A DNA stretch of 64,000 bases from Anagrus nilaparvatae (GCA_022575985.1 JAKSXM010000014.1:22072001-22136000), one strand, 5' to 3'; shown: positions 21,840 through 33,175, counted from the first letter of the stretch. Notes: generated from the sequence alone by a model not told the origin. Numbers and translations are program-made.

Positions 21840-23600
21840 AAAAATGAAACCAATCGGAAAAAGTGTGAATAAATAATTAGGTCACAGTGTTGATTAAAAG
21901 ATAACCAAAGGATCTTTATTATTTAACATGCGGACTGTAGTAAAGACCCGTTGGCACGATTGGAGGGTATGTAATAAACTGTTTAATGTAAACATGTGCT
22001 ATTCCAAATGTAACATCTCTTCTAAGTAAAAGTATGTATCTGATACGGTGGTGGTATGTTAAAAGAAATGAATCAGTTAAAATAACGCCAAAATGATAAT
22101 GGACTTAAATATCAAAACCCTGGAAGTAGAATATAAGCTAAAATTACAACATCACAAGGGAGAAGGCAGCTAGAAAAAAATGTAGTTATGACAACTGTTA
22201 TAGAAGATATTAAAGAATCTAAATCAAACAACAAATGCACCCAATAAACTCCAATAGGTAAAATCGGCCCCCGGCCAAGTAATTTACCCAATGCGCTGCC
22301 GAATAAGTAAATGAGACAGCATTTACTCATTACAATAAGTAAAATTGGATAATTTACCCATTAGCTTATATCACGCAAAATTTAACTTATTAAATAACCT
22401 TAAAATTATTAATTATTTTTATATAAAACTACTAGAACAAATAAAATAAAAAATATTAAAACGAAAAAAACAAATTTTAATATTTTAAATTTATAAGAAG
22501 CCATAGGGTAAAATAAACTGCATTTAATATGTTGACATTTAATTAATTTAATAAATTAATTTTAATTAATTTTTTATTGATAAAAACTTGATAAATTCTT
22601 AAAACTATGAATTATAAATGGATTAAAAATAATGTTTAATTACACAAAAATAAGTATTTATGATTTTAATAAAATTTTATATAATTTTACAATGAATATA
22701 CAATTTTTAACCTATAAAACTTAATTTTAAATTTAAACAAATTAAAAATTGACTTTAAATACTGCATAAAAGACGCTTATATAAATATATTTTGTTTTTA
22801 ATTACTTTTAATATAAATTTTTTTTTCAGTTATTTTATATAAAAATAATAATTTTAAAGTTATTTAATAAGTTAAATCCTTCGTGATATAAGCTAATTGG
22901 TAAAATATCTTATTTTACTTATTGCAATGAATAAATGTTGTCTCATTTACTCATTCGACAGCACATTGGATAAATTACATGGTTTTGCCTAATGCGAATG
23001 AGTAAAAGTAAAACCTACTGATTTACCCATTCCAATGGCTGATTTTACCTATTAGAGTTTAGTGGGCAAGAAAAAAACAAGACTCTTTCAAGAGCTTTCC
23101 TTATAAAATCCTCAGAAGTTAAAACTTTCACGGACATACAGCATGGGGGCCCATTAAAGGAAATGAAAAGCAGTGAAGATCTAATGAATGCAGAAACGTT
23201 TTAATGGGGCCCATTAAAGGAAATGAAAATGTATTAACGCCATCAAGAAGAGTAAAAGTGACAACGAGCTCGTTCAGTTAAGCAAAAAAGAAGACAAAGA
23301 AGTCATCAGCGATAAATTGCAAGATAAAATGTGATTTTCAAAACTCTCCTACTTCAACTCGCTAATAAAAAAAAAAGAAGTGGAAAAGACACTCTACAAG
23401 GCACTAAAGATAAACGAAAAAGAATGGAAGATCCGAATAAATAGACACTTAGGCGCACTGTAATCACCAAGGAGTAAAAGAAGTCAAAGCTGCTGGGGAC
23501 GTGTGAAAATAGGTCTTTCTAAATATAAAGAATAAAAAGGAGAATCGAAGATACTTGGTGTCATCACTCTCTGGATTACGGACGTCTCACCAGGAACTGT
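21840..23600 (+). pseudogene. Decayed retroelement gag region in copy A
   Basis: The segment matches 35400-36280 of copy B. Near its end a CCHC zinc knuckle can be read as CHHSLDYGRLTRNC at about 23549-23590, with the second Cys and the His lost. The copy B version is CHHCLDYGHLTRDC-like with the first Cys changed to Phe. This is old ORF1 of a non-LTR retrotransposon carried along by the duplication, broken here by the 22240-23066 insertion. Confidence 0.5.
22240..23066. mobile_element. TIR element, 827 bp, CA target duplication
   Basis: The ends are CCCAATAAACTC and, inverted, CCCACTAAACTC, followed by AATAGGTAAAATC in both. Subterminal regions repeat GTAAAT/ATTTACCCAT-type motifs, and the centre is extremely AT-rich and non-coding. 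The empty site in copy B reads AAATGCAAGAAA and the filled site has CA on both sides, so a 2-bp CA duplication is likely. Confidence 0.75.
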
Positions 23601-23623
23601 AAGGTACTTGATAAGCACAACCC

Positions 23624-23790
23624 ACTTTTGAACGCTTTTGAACTGTATCGGCCAAGTATGCACCGAAGTTCGGGCGACGTTCGGCAAAACGCTTCGCCGA
23701 CGTGTGGTGCACGTATCGCATATGTCCTTCGGTACACGCCTCAGCGACGTATGGCACATACTTTGGCCCACGTATGGCGGAATATTTTTA
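23624..23790. repeat. Half of a GC-rich palindrome at the duplication edge (copy A)
   Basis: GGCCAAGTATGCACCGAAGT and CGACGTTCGGCAAAACGCTT match the left arm of the palindrome at 36309-36568. The right arm is missing here, because copy A ends near the palindrome centre. The region is clearly GC-richer than its surroundings. Confidence 0.6.
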
Positions 23791-23822
23791 TTTTTTTTTT
23801 AAATAATTTTTAAATTTAAAGT

Positions 23823-24800
23823 TCTGAGTTTCGACTGGCGCCCTAAAAATGTTTTTAACCAACGTTTGGCCCTTTAGATAGCCCCAGCGCTCCCATTCAT
23901 ACCCCTCCCCCCTCCAAAGGGGTTAAAAAGATTTTTATTAGGAAAATTAAAACTCAATGTGTATTCTTATGTTTTTTGAGACGCTAAAACCAAAGATGAA
24001 TATAAAAAATAAAAAAGATGAATATAAAAAACACAAGAATACACATCGAGTTTTAATTTTCATAATAAAATATTTTTAACCTGATTGGGGGGGGGGAGTG
24101 GTATAATGAGGGCACCGGGGTGGTCTAGAGGGCCAAGCATTGGTTAAACTCATTCCTTATATTCATCTTTGGTTTTAGCGTCTAAAAAAACATAGGAATA
24201 CACATTGAGTTTTAATTTTCCTAATAAAATATTTTTAAGCCGTTTGGGGGGGAGTGGTATGAATGGGGGCACTGGGTTGGTCTAGAGGGCCAAGCATTGG
24301 TTTAACACATTTCTTATATTCATCTTTGGTTTCAGGGTCTCAAAAAACATAAGAATACACATTGAGTTTCAATTTTCCTAATAAAATATTTTTAAGCCGT
24401 TTGGGGGGAAGGGTTATGAATGGGGGCGCTGAGGTGGTCTAGAGGTCCAAGCATTGGTTAAACATATTTTTTATATTCATATTTGGTTTCAGCGTCTCAA
24501 AAAACATAAGAATACACATTGAGTTTTAATTTTCCTAATAAAAATCTTTTTAACCCCTTTAGGAGATGGGGGTTATGAATGGGAGCACTGGGGCTATCTA
24601 AAGAGCCAAACGTTGGTTAAAAATATTTTTTAAATCCATCTTTGGTACTAGCGTCCCAAAAAACATGAGTAAATAGTTCATTTTTCGAAAAGAAAAAATT
24701 TTTCACACCTTTCGGGGGCATATTGGGCGATGGGGGGAATTGGCTAGTTGTATTGCATTTCTATGTCCATATTCGGTTTCAGCGTCATCAAAAACTCCCA
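23823..24800. repeat. Inverted plus tandem satellite, units of about 155 bp
   Basis: One inverted unit (about 23823-24000) is followed by about five direct units to 24800. Each has AATACACATTGAGTTTTAAT, a G-run, a GGTCTAGAGGGCCAAGCATT-like block and ATATTCATCTTTGGTTT. The last unit is degenerate. No coding sequence. Confidence 0.75.
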
Positions 24801-25664
24801 TACCAGGGGGTCTACCCTGTGGTACATGACTTTTTTTTTTGTGTGTGCCTGTCTTATAAATATTTATTAAAATTATTAATGATCAACTAATTAATTTTTT
24901 TTATCCAGTTACCAAATTATATTTTCTATGGAGACGATTGCAATAATTATATTTTTATTACAAGAGAATTAATAAATTTATTATTGTACTTTTTGATTTT
25001 TGCAACATATTTTAGTATAAGAACTCATAGTAGCATTTTTTAAATTTAATCAAAGTACGGAATTTATGGAAAGAGTTGTGGGTATTTTAAATATCTTTAG
25101 GGCTTCCGATATCTTTAGATCATCTATAACTATACATTGTAACTTACGATCCAGATGTTCCGAATATATACGATTTTTGCTATTTAATCAAAATTGTTTG
25201 TAAAAAAGAGGTGTTTTGTGTCTTTTAAGGGTTTTTAAGGCATTTTCGAACACTAGGGTGCTCATTTTCGAGTTTAACGACACCAACAACTTATAAGGTA
25301 GTATAAAAAACGTATTTTTAAAAAAAGTTTCGTAGTTCACACCAAAAATCGGTGTTAGCTAACAAATTGAGAGCTATCCTGAATTTTTGCGACCCCTAAA
25401 ACATTCTGAAATGAGCTAAAAATTTGCATGGGATCATTTAATAACCTAAACTTCAACATAATCCAGAAAGAACATTTTTAGAGCTTTTTTTAAAAGTATA
25501 TTCTGTAGAGAATGAAAAAGATTATTTAATTTAAATTTACTATTTCTTTCACATGCAGAAGGTACTGTTTATTATTTATAAAATATTTAAATATTTATTA
25601 ATCATTTATGTTAACTTTATTAAAAGGATATAGTAGATATATATATCTCTCTATTTTATAAAAT
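24801..25664. other. AT-rich spacer without recognised genes
   Basis: No conserved coding motif seen. A phrase near 25110-25160 (ATCATCTATAACTATACATT) resembles dispersed repeat pieces near 54300 and 60200. Confidence 0.4.
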
Positions 25665-25675
25665 TCTAAACGCTG

Positions 25676-25790
25676 CCGCCGCCGCCACCGACATGGGTCA
25701 TTTGGGCATCTCCAAATGGGCACCCCCCATTTGGGCATCCCCATTTGGGCATCCCCATTTGGGCACCCCCCCCCTACAGGCTCTTCTAAA
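25676..25790. repeat. Minisatellite of 14-bp units beside a CCG run
   Basis: About five units of CATTTGGGCATCCC with small variants follow GCCGCCGCCGCCACC. Low-complexity GC-rich DNA in an AT-rich setting. The apparent protein read across it is an artefact of the repeat. Confidence 0.8.
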
Positions 25791-26280
25791 TTTTTCACTA
25801 CTATATCACTATAACTGTATTTGATTTATTTCTTTATTGAGACAGAATATAGAATTGTTAAAATAAATAAATTATTGTGTAACGTATAAAATCTATTTAC
25901 TCTATTTAACACTGTTTTTAGACCGCTGCCATCGTATTAAAAATATAATATAATGAAAATATTAATTTTAAGTTTATTTTATTTAAACTTGCAATCTTTT
26001 ACATTATTAATTTTTTAAAATTAAAGCAATTAAATTCGATAAACTACTTCAGCTATAAGTTATTACAAACTTCGGATATTTTTATTAATTTTTTAAGGTT
26101 ATGTTCATATTTTGTTATTGAATAGTACATTTAAAAATTAATCAGTAAATAGTTAAATTATCTTTTTTGAAAAAGAAAAACAAACATATGCGAACTACAA
26201 AAAATTATTAAATGTTGATATAAATACAGAAATAAGTAATTATATTTATTATTCAAAATTTTAAATAATTTCAGTTAAAT

Positions 26281-26661
26281 ATGAATAATGTTTTTAGTAA
26301 TAAAAGGATATTTAATTAACAAATTTGTCCAATTAATGAAAATAAAACTTTATTATACACTTCAAAAACTGACAAAAGATATAAAATAAATGTATACACT
26401 AATAATGCTTCAGTTATAAATTATGATAAAGGTAAACATTTAGAAATAATAGGTGAATTAAGGAAAATAGGTAAAACTAAAATTATTAAAAAGCATAAAA
26501 AATTATAAAGATAATATAATTAATAGATAAATTCAAAACGTACAATATATTTACCTTTGATAACAAATTAATACGAACTATATCTGAAGAAATACTAAGT
26601 TTAGAAGAATTAATGGAAGGCCAAGAACTATTAAGAGATGCAGGTATAGATGCTTCTTGAA
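26281..26661 (+). pseudogene. Unrecognised decayed coding remnant
   Basis: Two open stretches in different frames look protein-like. The first includes KTLLYTSKTDKRYKINVYT and INYDKGKHLEIIGELRKIGK. The second (from about 26523) includes NKLIRTISEEILSLEELMEG and ends ELLRDAGIDAS and a stop. Composition is less random than the flanks. I do not recognise the family. It lies just upstream of a Helitron 3' end, so it could be a captured gene fragment. Confidence 0.3.
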
Positions 26662-26889
26662 AATTAAAAAAAAAAATTAATTATTTATAAAAAACTAATT
26701 TTATTTATTTTTTATAAATGATAAGAAATAATTAGTATAATTTAACAATGGATTTCATATTACTACATTTAAAATAAATTATTGTGAAAGAAAAATTAAA
26801 TTATTTAAATTAAAAAAAAATTATTAACAAATAAGCTTAAAGTTTTGTTCTTTCTAATTAATTTTCTTTTAATTTCTAATTCTAAACAA

Positions 26890-26953
26890 GGGCCTTTTTA
26901 CCACACTTCGCGCTTTGCGGGGGTTAGCGCGCGCAGGGTGCGGAGCCCCCTAG
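26890..26953 (+). mobile_element. Helitron 3' terminus
   Basis: GC-rich sequence CGCGCTTTGCGGGGG, then GCGCGCGCAGGGTGCGGAGC and CCCCTAG followed by T. A GC hairpin near a terminal CTAG (CTRR) before T is the standard Helitron 3' signature. The 5' TC end was not located. A TA repeat follows directly at 26954-26980. Confidence 0.6.
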
Positions 26954-27336
26954 TATATATATATATATATATATATATATAGGTCTATCCGGATAAACCT
27001 AGGACTATCGAAGTGGAGTTGGATAAAGTCAGATTTTTGATTTTTTTCATCTTTTTTGTTCAACTTTATCCGGCATCGCTAGGATAGTCCTAGGATTATC
27101 CAAGAGGCTTGAATAAAGTCCGATTCGTAAAAAATGTGAACAAAAAAAAAAAAAAAATTATTTCACCATATTATTTTTTTATTTTATTTGTCATAATTTT
27201 ATACTCAAATAATTTTTGGATTTAGTCAAATTAAATAATTCTATAAAGCAACTTTATTTTGAAGAAACTCAATTTCAGAAAAATGAACTTCAAACTCTCC
27301 AGCCTATGAACGTAACTACTAAAAATATAAAAACTG

Positions 27337-28180
27337 TTTTTTTTTTTTTTTTTTTTTTGCCTCTTCAAGAAGGGGCCTTTTTCGTAGGACGAGGAGAATG
27401 CATTTACGCATACCATACACCGCGTACTGTATGGTTATGTGGGACTCAACCTCAAATTTGTATCTGGGGTTGCCCAGATATACACAATTGAGGAATTACA
27501 ATACCCACTAAACTCCCCACCCTCCTGCATTTATGACAATATCAAAGAATCCGGACCGGGACTCCCTGTTTAGGTATTACTTCGGTCCGGAAACAATGCA
27601 GCCAAGGCATTTCTTCGCCATACCCTGTCGATAAAGGAGGAGATTTCCCTACGAGAGGAAACCTTCCTCCTTTTTTCCAATCAATGTCGCCCGTACGTAC
27701 TCTGCCACACTGTACCAGTTAGCGGCACTGCGCAGCATTTCCGGGACGACTCCTTCCGGCCTCCATTCATCGAAGGGCGGCCGCCCTTCAGCGAAGCGAG
27801 GACACCCAAAAAAGGTGTGCTCAGCAGTATCCCGCTCGCCCGGGCAATGCAAGCATTCCAGAGATGTCACCTTGCTCCACTTGAAAAGCATATCGCGGAA
27901 ATAACCGTGACCAGTTAGGAACTGTGTGAGGTAGAAGTCTACCTCTCCATGATCACGGTTCATCCAGCTTTCCAAATCGATGATAAGGCGGTGCGTCCAA
28001 CGTCCCCTCGGGTCACCATTTCACCTATACTGCCAGCATTCCAGTGTGTGGGAGCGAGCGAGAACGGAAGCTACGTCGCGCTCTTCTTCCTCACGGTTAT
28101 AGATCGCCTGCCTTTCCAAGGCAAGCAGATCGATGGGAATCACCCAAGCCACCAATATAAAAAAAAAAAAAAAAAAATAA
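27337..28180 (-). mobile_element. 5'-truncated R1-like non-LTR element with poly-A and TSD
   Basis: On the minus strand the C-terminal part of an RT polyprotein runs from about 28140 (IPIDLLALERQAIY) through an in-frame TGA to the open stretch 27975-27649. That stretch has FYLTQFLTGHGYF and the CCHC-type zinc motif CLHCPGERDTAEHTFFGC, followed by a 3' UTR and a poly-A of more than 20 nt at 27337-27359. ATAAAAACTG occurs exactly on both sides (27327-27336 and 28181-28190), a target-site duplication from target-primed insertion. It is about 45 percent similar, by eye, to the C-terminus encoded at 57058-58605 and shares 3' UTR phrases (TTTAGTGGGTAT, GAGTCCCACATAAC). Confidence 0.85.
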
Positions 28181-28190
28181 ATAAAAACTG

Positions 28191-28653
28191 TATTGATAAC
28201 ATTTCATGCGAAATTTGTTCAAAAGAGTTTACTATAAGAGATAATAGAAAAAGTGCAAAACGTGCGTTAGATAATCAAGCTTCAAAAATGACCAAAAGAT
28301 CGAATTCTAAGTTTCCAAATTGCAAAGTTAGAGATACAGTCAGAGTGGGTATTCCTGATGTAGACTGAGGTCGCGGAGATTTTAGAAACATATTAATGGC
28401 AATAATAGAAATCAGCGATAACGGATTCTATAAATTAACTAATTATCATGGAACAATAGAAGAAAAATTTTCGCGGAATCAATTTACACCTACGAATGGA
28501 AACCACATAGATGTATCAAAAATATCCACTGAAAAGAAAACTTTACGCCAACTTGCAATAATGGCATCTAAATTTGGTGGTCAAGGCTTTCAAAAGTGTA
28601 ACTGCAAACAAGGTTGCAAAACTAATGAATGCAAAGCAATTCAAATGGACTAA
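28191..28653 (+). pseudogene. C-terminus of a KRBA2/Ginger-like transposase
   Basis: Reads CEICSKEF, then KFPNCKVRDTVRVGIPDVD, a TGA stop at 28366-28368, and on in the same frame GRGDFRNILMAIIEI, YKLTNYHGTIEEKFSRNQF and GGQGFQKCNCKQGCKTNEC. The expected sequence is DRGRGD, so the stop is a single CGA to TGA change. This order (VP.VDRGRGD, RNQF, QGF.KCNC) is typical of the C-terminal region of KRAB-A-domain-containing-protein-2-like integrases common in arthropods. The catalytic rve domain is absent. Confidence 0.65.
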
Positions 28654-28959
28654 AATGCAATTCAAAATGCCACAGCAGTTTGTCTTGTATAATTAAATAA
28701 AAATAAATTTATATATTGTAGCTGAAATTTTGTATTTTGTATTTTTTTTATATTTAATTTGACTAAATCAAAAAATTATTTGAGTATAAAATTAAAATAA
28801 AAAAATAAAAAATAAAATAAAAAAATAATATGGTGAAATAATTTTTTTTTTGTCCACATTTTTTACGAATCGGACTTTATCCAAGCCTCTTGGATAATCA
28901 TAGGACTATCCAAGCAGTGCCGGATAAATTGATCAAGTTTAGATTTCATTCATTCAACG

Positions 28960-29690
28960 ATTAAATCTGTCATTTCTGGATCTGATTTAAGTCTCTTAGA
29001 AAACTGATTATTTAAAAAGTTAGTAAAGGCTATTCTTAAATAAGCTTCTAGTTTTTCAAGTGACTTATTTTTGAATTGATTGTGATGTCGTCTAAATTTT
29101 TGTCCAATCATACCATGTACGACTTCAACAGCAAATCTTATTTTTGTTATAAATCGACTAAGATTTGCTTCATCAGTGGAGAGATGTTGTCTTTTGCCTT
29201 TTAAGCTGGGAGTATAGGCTTCTATGCTTTTTTCCTTGCATACTCTAAAACATCCCTAAAGCCCCGATCCATCAAAATAATGTCACCTTACCGTAAAATA
29301 TTGGATAAACCTTGATTATCTTCTAAAAGATTTCTTAATATTTCTGCATCATTTATAGAACCTGAATAGCACGGTACATCAAAGACGTAACCATCAGTAG
29401 TACTTATCGTAAAAGGTTTTACCAAATTGTAATGTTTATGCATATTGTATGATCTTCGTTGGTAATAATTATTGCGGCTCTTTTAATGTTCAACATAAGT
29501 TCCATCAACAATGAGAACTAATTGCCCAGATAGTTCAAATATCTTTGTAGCCATATAATTTGTGTGTTCACTTATCAAGTTACTCATATTACAAGACGCA
29601 AAGCCAAATTGCAATGGTAATACATCTGAGTCAAAAGCATTTATTACAGAATCACATATATCTGATACAAGTGAATCATTTTTTAGTTTA
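28960..29690 (-). pseudogene. Decayed DDE_Tnp_4-type transposase
   Basis: Minus-strand pieces in order: FDSDVLPLQFGFASC, FELSGQLVLIVDGTYVEH, a stop, KSRNNYYQRRSYNMHKHYN, LVKPFTISTTDGYVFDVPCY, DIILMDRGFRDVLEYARKKA, a stop, then in another frame FAVEVVHGMIGQKFRRHHNQ. The DGTY, DRGFRD and VEVVHG blocks supply the two Asp and one Glu of the DDE site, so the fold was complete before decay. At least three stops and one frameshift are present. It belongs to the Harbinger/ISL2EU-like group. Terminal repeats were not found. Confidence 0.7.
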
Positions 29691-29746
29691 AAAATTGCTG
29701 AAATAAGGGAATTTACGCTCCCTGTAAAAAAAATATATACTCTTCT

Positions 29747-30138
29747 TAATTTTGATGAAGTTTATTAAAAATAAACAACGATCTATATGGAACAAATAAA
29801 CATGATAACTTTTTTCATTATCTTTGTCTGTGTGTCTGAGGACTGAGCCTCTCTTTGTCACACTGAAAAGCAGAAAACAGGGTCTCACACTGATGAAGCT
29901 CGCCCTGTTTTCTTGCAGAGCTGAAATGAACTTTCAGATTTTTCATTTTTTAATAAAAAAATTTTTTTTCCATCTAAAAATTAACATCATATAACTTTCT
30001 TCAAAAAAATTATTCTGTGTGACAAAGAGAGGCTCAGTCCTCAGACACACAGACAAAGATAATGAAAAAAGTTATCATGTTTATTTGTTCCATATAGATC
30101 GTTGTTTATTTTTAATAAACTTCATCAAAATTAATTTA
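29747..30138. mobile_element. Inverted-repeat element with inner hammerhead-like core
   Basis: Arms of about 122 bp (29747-29868 and 30013-30138) are nearly identical inverses, for example GAGAGGCTCAGTCCTCAGAC. The 144-bp spacer has a hairpin (AGAAAACAGGG with CCCTGTTTTCT) and, at 29890-29926, CTGATGA, AGCTC, loop, GAGCT, GAAA, the layout of a hammerhead ribozyme core. The mirrored short reading frames in both arms are by-products. Confidence 0.6.
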
Positions 30139-30367
30139 ATTAATCTGGAACGTAAAATAGTATTTATACTGTTTTTTTGTGAATATATACTCTTCTATTT
30201 TAAAAGTTACTGACAATGAATTAAAAACAAAAATGATCATTTAACGGCATTATTTTATTAAACATTTTCACCTTAGTTTTTATGGAATCGATTTGCGTAA
30301 TATTTAAATAGTCCAAGAGATAGGTTAAAGTGTGAAGTATGAGTATATTCTTGCATGCAAACCCTTA

Positions 30368-30900
30368 TTCTTATTAAGAAACCTCAAAAATATTAGCAAA
30401 AAAAGGTACTAAAATTAGCGGTTTTTTATATCTTTTATTGATTTCTACGCTGAAAACTTGTTGAAACAAGTTTTAATTGAAAAATTTTCGATTTTTATGT
30501 ATAGTTAATGCATAAAATTTTTACATATAAGTCCTCATTATAAAAAGAAAGTTATTGGTTCTTAGAAATTCTGGATATCTGCAAAAAAATGCTAAAAATC
30601 AATAGTTTATCTGTATTTTTGAGTTCTGGTATGTTGGGATCCTGTTGAAACCAGTGCTAATAGAAAATTTTAAAGTTTTTATATTATTTACATTCATAAA
30701 ATTTGCATATAAAAGTACAAGTTTATAGTTAAATAAACATTCGTGCTTAAAAACCCAGAGAATCAGTAAAAAAATGAAAAAACCATCGGTTTTTCGGCTT
30801 TTTTAAAAAATTGTACGTTGGATTCTCGTTGAAACCGGTTTCATTCTGCAACTTCAAGAGTGACAAAAAACATATAAATTTTTTAGGGATGAGTAAATCT
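30368..30900 (+). repeat. Diverged tandem repeat, about 175-bp period, three units
   Basis: Three units share the order TTAAGAAACC-like start, AGTAAAAAAATG, TTGTTGAAACMAGT and TTTATAT...CATAAAATTT. They are well diverged. Related to neither host gene family. No coding content. Confidence 0.45.
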
Positions 30901-31121
30901 TTAGGGCAGAGAAAATTAACTTCAAAGTTAAAATTTTAACTAAAGTTTTCCTTTTTTTATATTTTAAGGTGCTCTAAGTGTAACAAAAATTTTTTTTACC
31001 TATATAGAATTAAAGTGCAGAGTTTGAGACCTTGTAGTCCACTTTTCGTTTTCAGGATCCAGAGATATAAATTTTTGAAATTAAAAAATTTTTTTAAATA
31101 ATTTTGCCCCCCTTGCCCAAC

Positions 31122-31245
31122 AGAGGGCAGCTGGCGTAAAAATTCCAACGGGATAAATGTTTTTTTTATGAATACTTTCAAGTGTAAAAAGGTTTTTTTG
31201 ATTTCTTGCCGGGGCCGAAATCCCTTCTTATTCCGGGATGCTCTT
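31122..31245 (-). repeat. Fragment related to the centre of the 2.4-kb foldback
   Basis: The minus strand begins AAAGAGCATCCCGGAATA, the same phrase as at 19935. Both continue through an AAAAAACCTTTT-like block and TTTTTGCCCCC. It may be a remnant of another member of that element or a shared older repeat. Confidence 0.5.
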
Positions 31246-31456
31246 TAGCATCACAATTTAGACCTCCTGATGAAGCAATAAGGCGTTCTCAACGCAATCT
31301 TCCTGACACCTCTCTATCAGAATACCTAGCATTTACTTTTGCACGTCCTACTTCATACAGAACTGAGTTCTATAAGAGTTCATTTTTTATATCTGCAATA
31401 TCTGAGTGCCCATGTAAAAAAGTTGGTACAAGTAGAACAATCTTCCGTTCACATTA
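31246..31456 (+). pseudogene. Non-LTR reverse transcriptase C-terminal fragment
   Basis: Translates to LASQFRPPDEAIRRSQRNLP and FARPTSYRTEFYKSSFFISA. The R.T.YR..FYKSSFF..A pattern is the usual end of Jockey/CR1-type RTs, normally followed by LWN.LP, which is degenerate here. Too short to place in a clade. Confidence 0.45.
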
Positions 31457-32424
31457 AAAAAATATCATTGTTTAGATACATTTAAAATGCATATAATTAA
31501 ATACCTATTACATCTACAAAAAACACCAGTCCTTCAATAATATTAAATTTTATAGAATATCTTTTTTCTTATTTTTGCTAATACTATGTATTGTATCATT
31601 TAATAATGTTATTAAGTATTATAATTTTATTTTATTTTATTTTTTATATTTTTATATTATATTTATTCAAATAATTATGCATGTACTATGTACAAATATT
31701 GCTATTTATATACAAATTTGTAATGCATTGCGCATTTGCCACGCCTGCGCTAAATTTTTTCAAAATAAATAAATAAATACACCCTTTCGAAGAATAAAGA
31801 ACTACAATGTATTTATAGTGTTTAGAAAAAAAAATTTTATTTATCAAATATATTTAATTAACCTAATTTTCAATTATATAATGGATTAATTATGAAACAC
31901 TGAACCAAATATCTCAAGGTTAATTTTGGTTTTGTTTATGAAGTTTAAAAATAATTATAAAATCTTGAACTGGACTAATAATTTATTCATATTTACAGAA
32001 TTAACTTATATCAAATGAATGTACATTTGTTAGTAAATTTTTCAAATTATGGCTAGTAATTAATTTATCAAAAATTGAAAATTTCAACTTATTACAAAAT
32101 AAACGTTTTAAATAATTTTAAGCAATAATAACAAATAATTTTTTCTTCTGCAAATAATCGTTTAATTTTTAGTCGATTTTCTTAAATTCACAATAACATA
32201 CATAAAATGTATACTCTTATCAGTTTAGGATATTTTATTTAGAATTATTTTAAATTTTGATTTTTAGATTAATTCGAAATACTGTCAAAGAATAATTTAA
32301 TATTACATTTTAATATGCTGCATTAAAATCTATTTATTATTAGTGTACTCAACAATGGTCTAACGAACTAAAAAATTTAAGAATCTTATTATTTTGTTTA
32401 ATAATATCTTATATAAAATAAAAT

Positions 32425-33175
32425 ACACTGCCAACTAGCTGGCTCTAAGGTTCCTCAAACAATGAGCTTAATACATCAATATGCCACTGATATCACCGTT
32501 TACAACCATGCAATTATACATACAATTCTATATTAATTCCATAATAGTTGTGAAATATCACCAGTTACAATTTTTTTGATATTAGTACTTACATGGAATT
32601 AAATAAGATATTACACCCAAAAAAAAGTATTGTACTTTTTTTAATTTTTTTGTTTGTTTAATTTTGAGAAAAAAATTTTGAAGAAATTAGATATCAGATC
32701 CAAAAAATTACTATAAAAGAAATTTCTAAAACTAGTATTCTCATAGATATAAAGTATGATAATATAATAAAGACTACGTCCAAAAAGAAAAAAAAATTGG
32801 TATTTTTTGAATTTTTTTGTGCCAAAATTTTGGAAAAAAAATTAAAAAAAAATTAATTATTAGATTCGAGATATCGCGTGAAAATCATACTTTCAAATAT
32901 AAGTACTTTCATGGAAATAAATGAGGTATTACATCCAAATTAAAAAAAAAAATAGTTGGAGATTTTTTAATGAAAAACTTTTTGAAAAATAATTAGTTCT
33001 TAATTTCATAATGGTTGTGAAATACAAAGGCACACACGCACACACACACACACACATATACTTTTTTTATAAACCAGTTTTTTAGCTTCCTGGGGTTTCA
33101 AAGTGTGCTACTATGCCAAAAAATCAAAAATCGAAATTTGACCCATCGCAATGTTTCCTCTATGAGGAACCAAAA
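32425..33175 (-). mobile_element. GGTTCCTC-family repeat, copy 4, dated by empty site
   Basis: In minus orientation: TTTTGGTTCCTCATAGAGGA at the start and GAGGAACCTTAGA, hairpin GCCA-GCTAGT-TGGC, AGTGT at the end. A CA/TG microsatellite lies at about 33025-33056. The same place in copy A reads ATAAAATAAAAAATCTAAG without interruption, so both boundaries of the family are known here: 751 bp, inserted in an A-rich site with no clear long duplication. Confidence 0.8.

Larger units (their letters stand above)
14829..23805. repeat. Segmental duplication, copy A (contains gene 3)
   Basis: From ACACCCTTTCGAAGAATAAA at the left to CACGTATGGCGG at the right, this segment is collinear with 31778-36460. 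It covers the 3' flank, gene 3, its promoter and an old retroelement gag remnant. Copy A is about 4.3 kb longer. Seven insertions explain nearly all of this: 15323-15702, 15981-16391, 17217-17446, 17724-18151, 18305-18733, 19095-21489 and 22240-23066. The left edge of each copy has ACACCC directly after AC or AT-rich DNA and no obvious transposon end. Confidence 0.85.
27065..28928 (+). mobile_element. TIR transposon remnant (KRBA2/Ginger-like), interrupted
   Basis: Terminal repeats of about 170 bp are inverse copies (TTTATCCGGCATCGCTAGG on the left; the right end is the inverse of TTTATCCGGCACTGCTTGG), and both continue with CCGATTCGTAAAAAATG. Inside lies the C-terminus of its transposase (28191-28653). 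A poly-A retrotransposon (27337-28180) has landed in the middle. The integrase core is missing, so this is an internally deleted copy. Confidence 0.65.

Noticed and set aside
25598..25798. 66-codon frame with PNGDAQMGMPKWG repeats
   Set aside because: Translation of a 14-bp minisatellite; periodic by construction.
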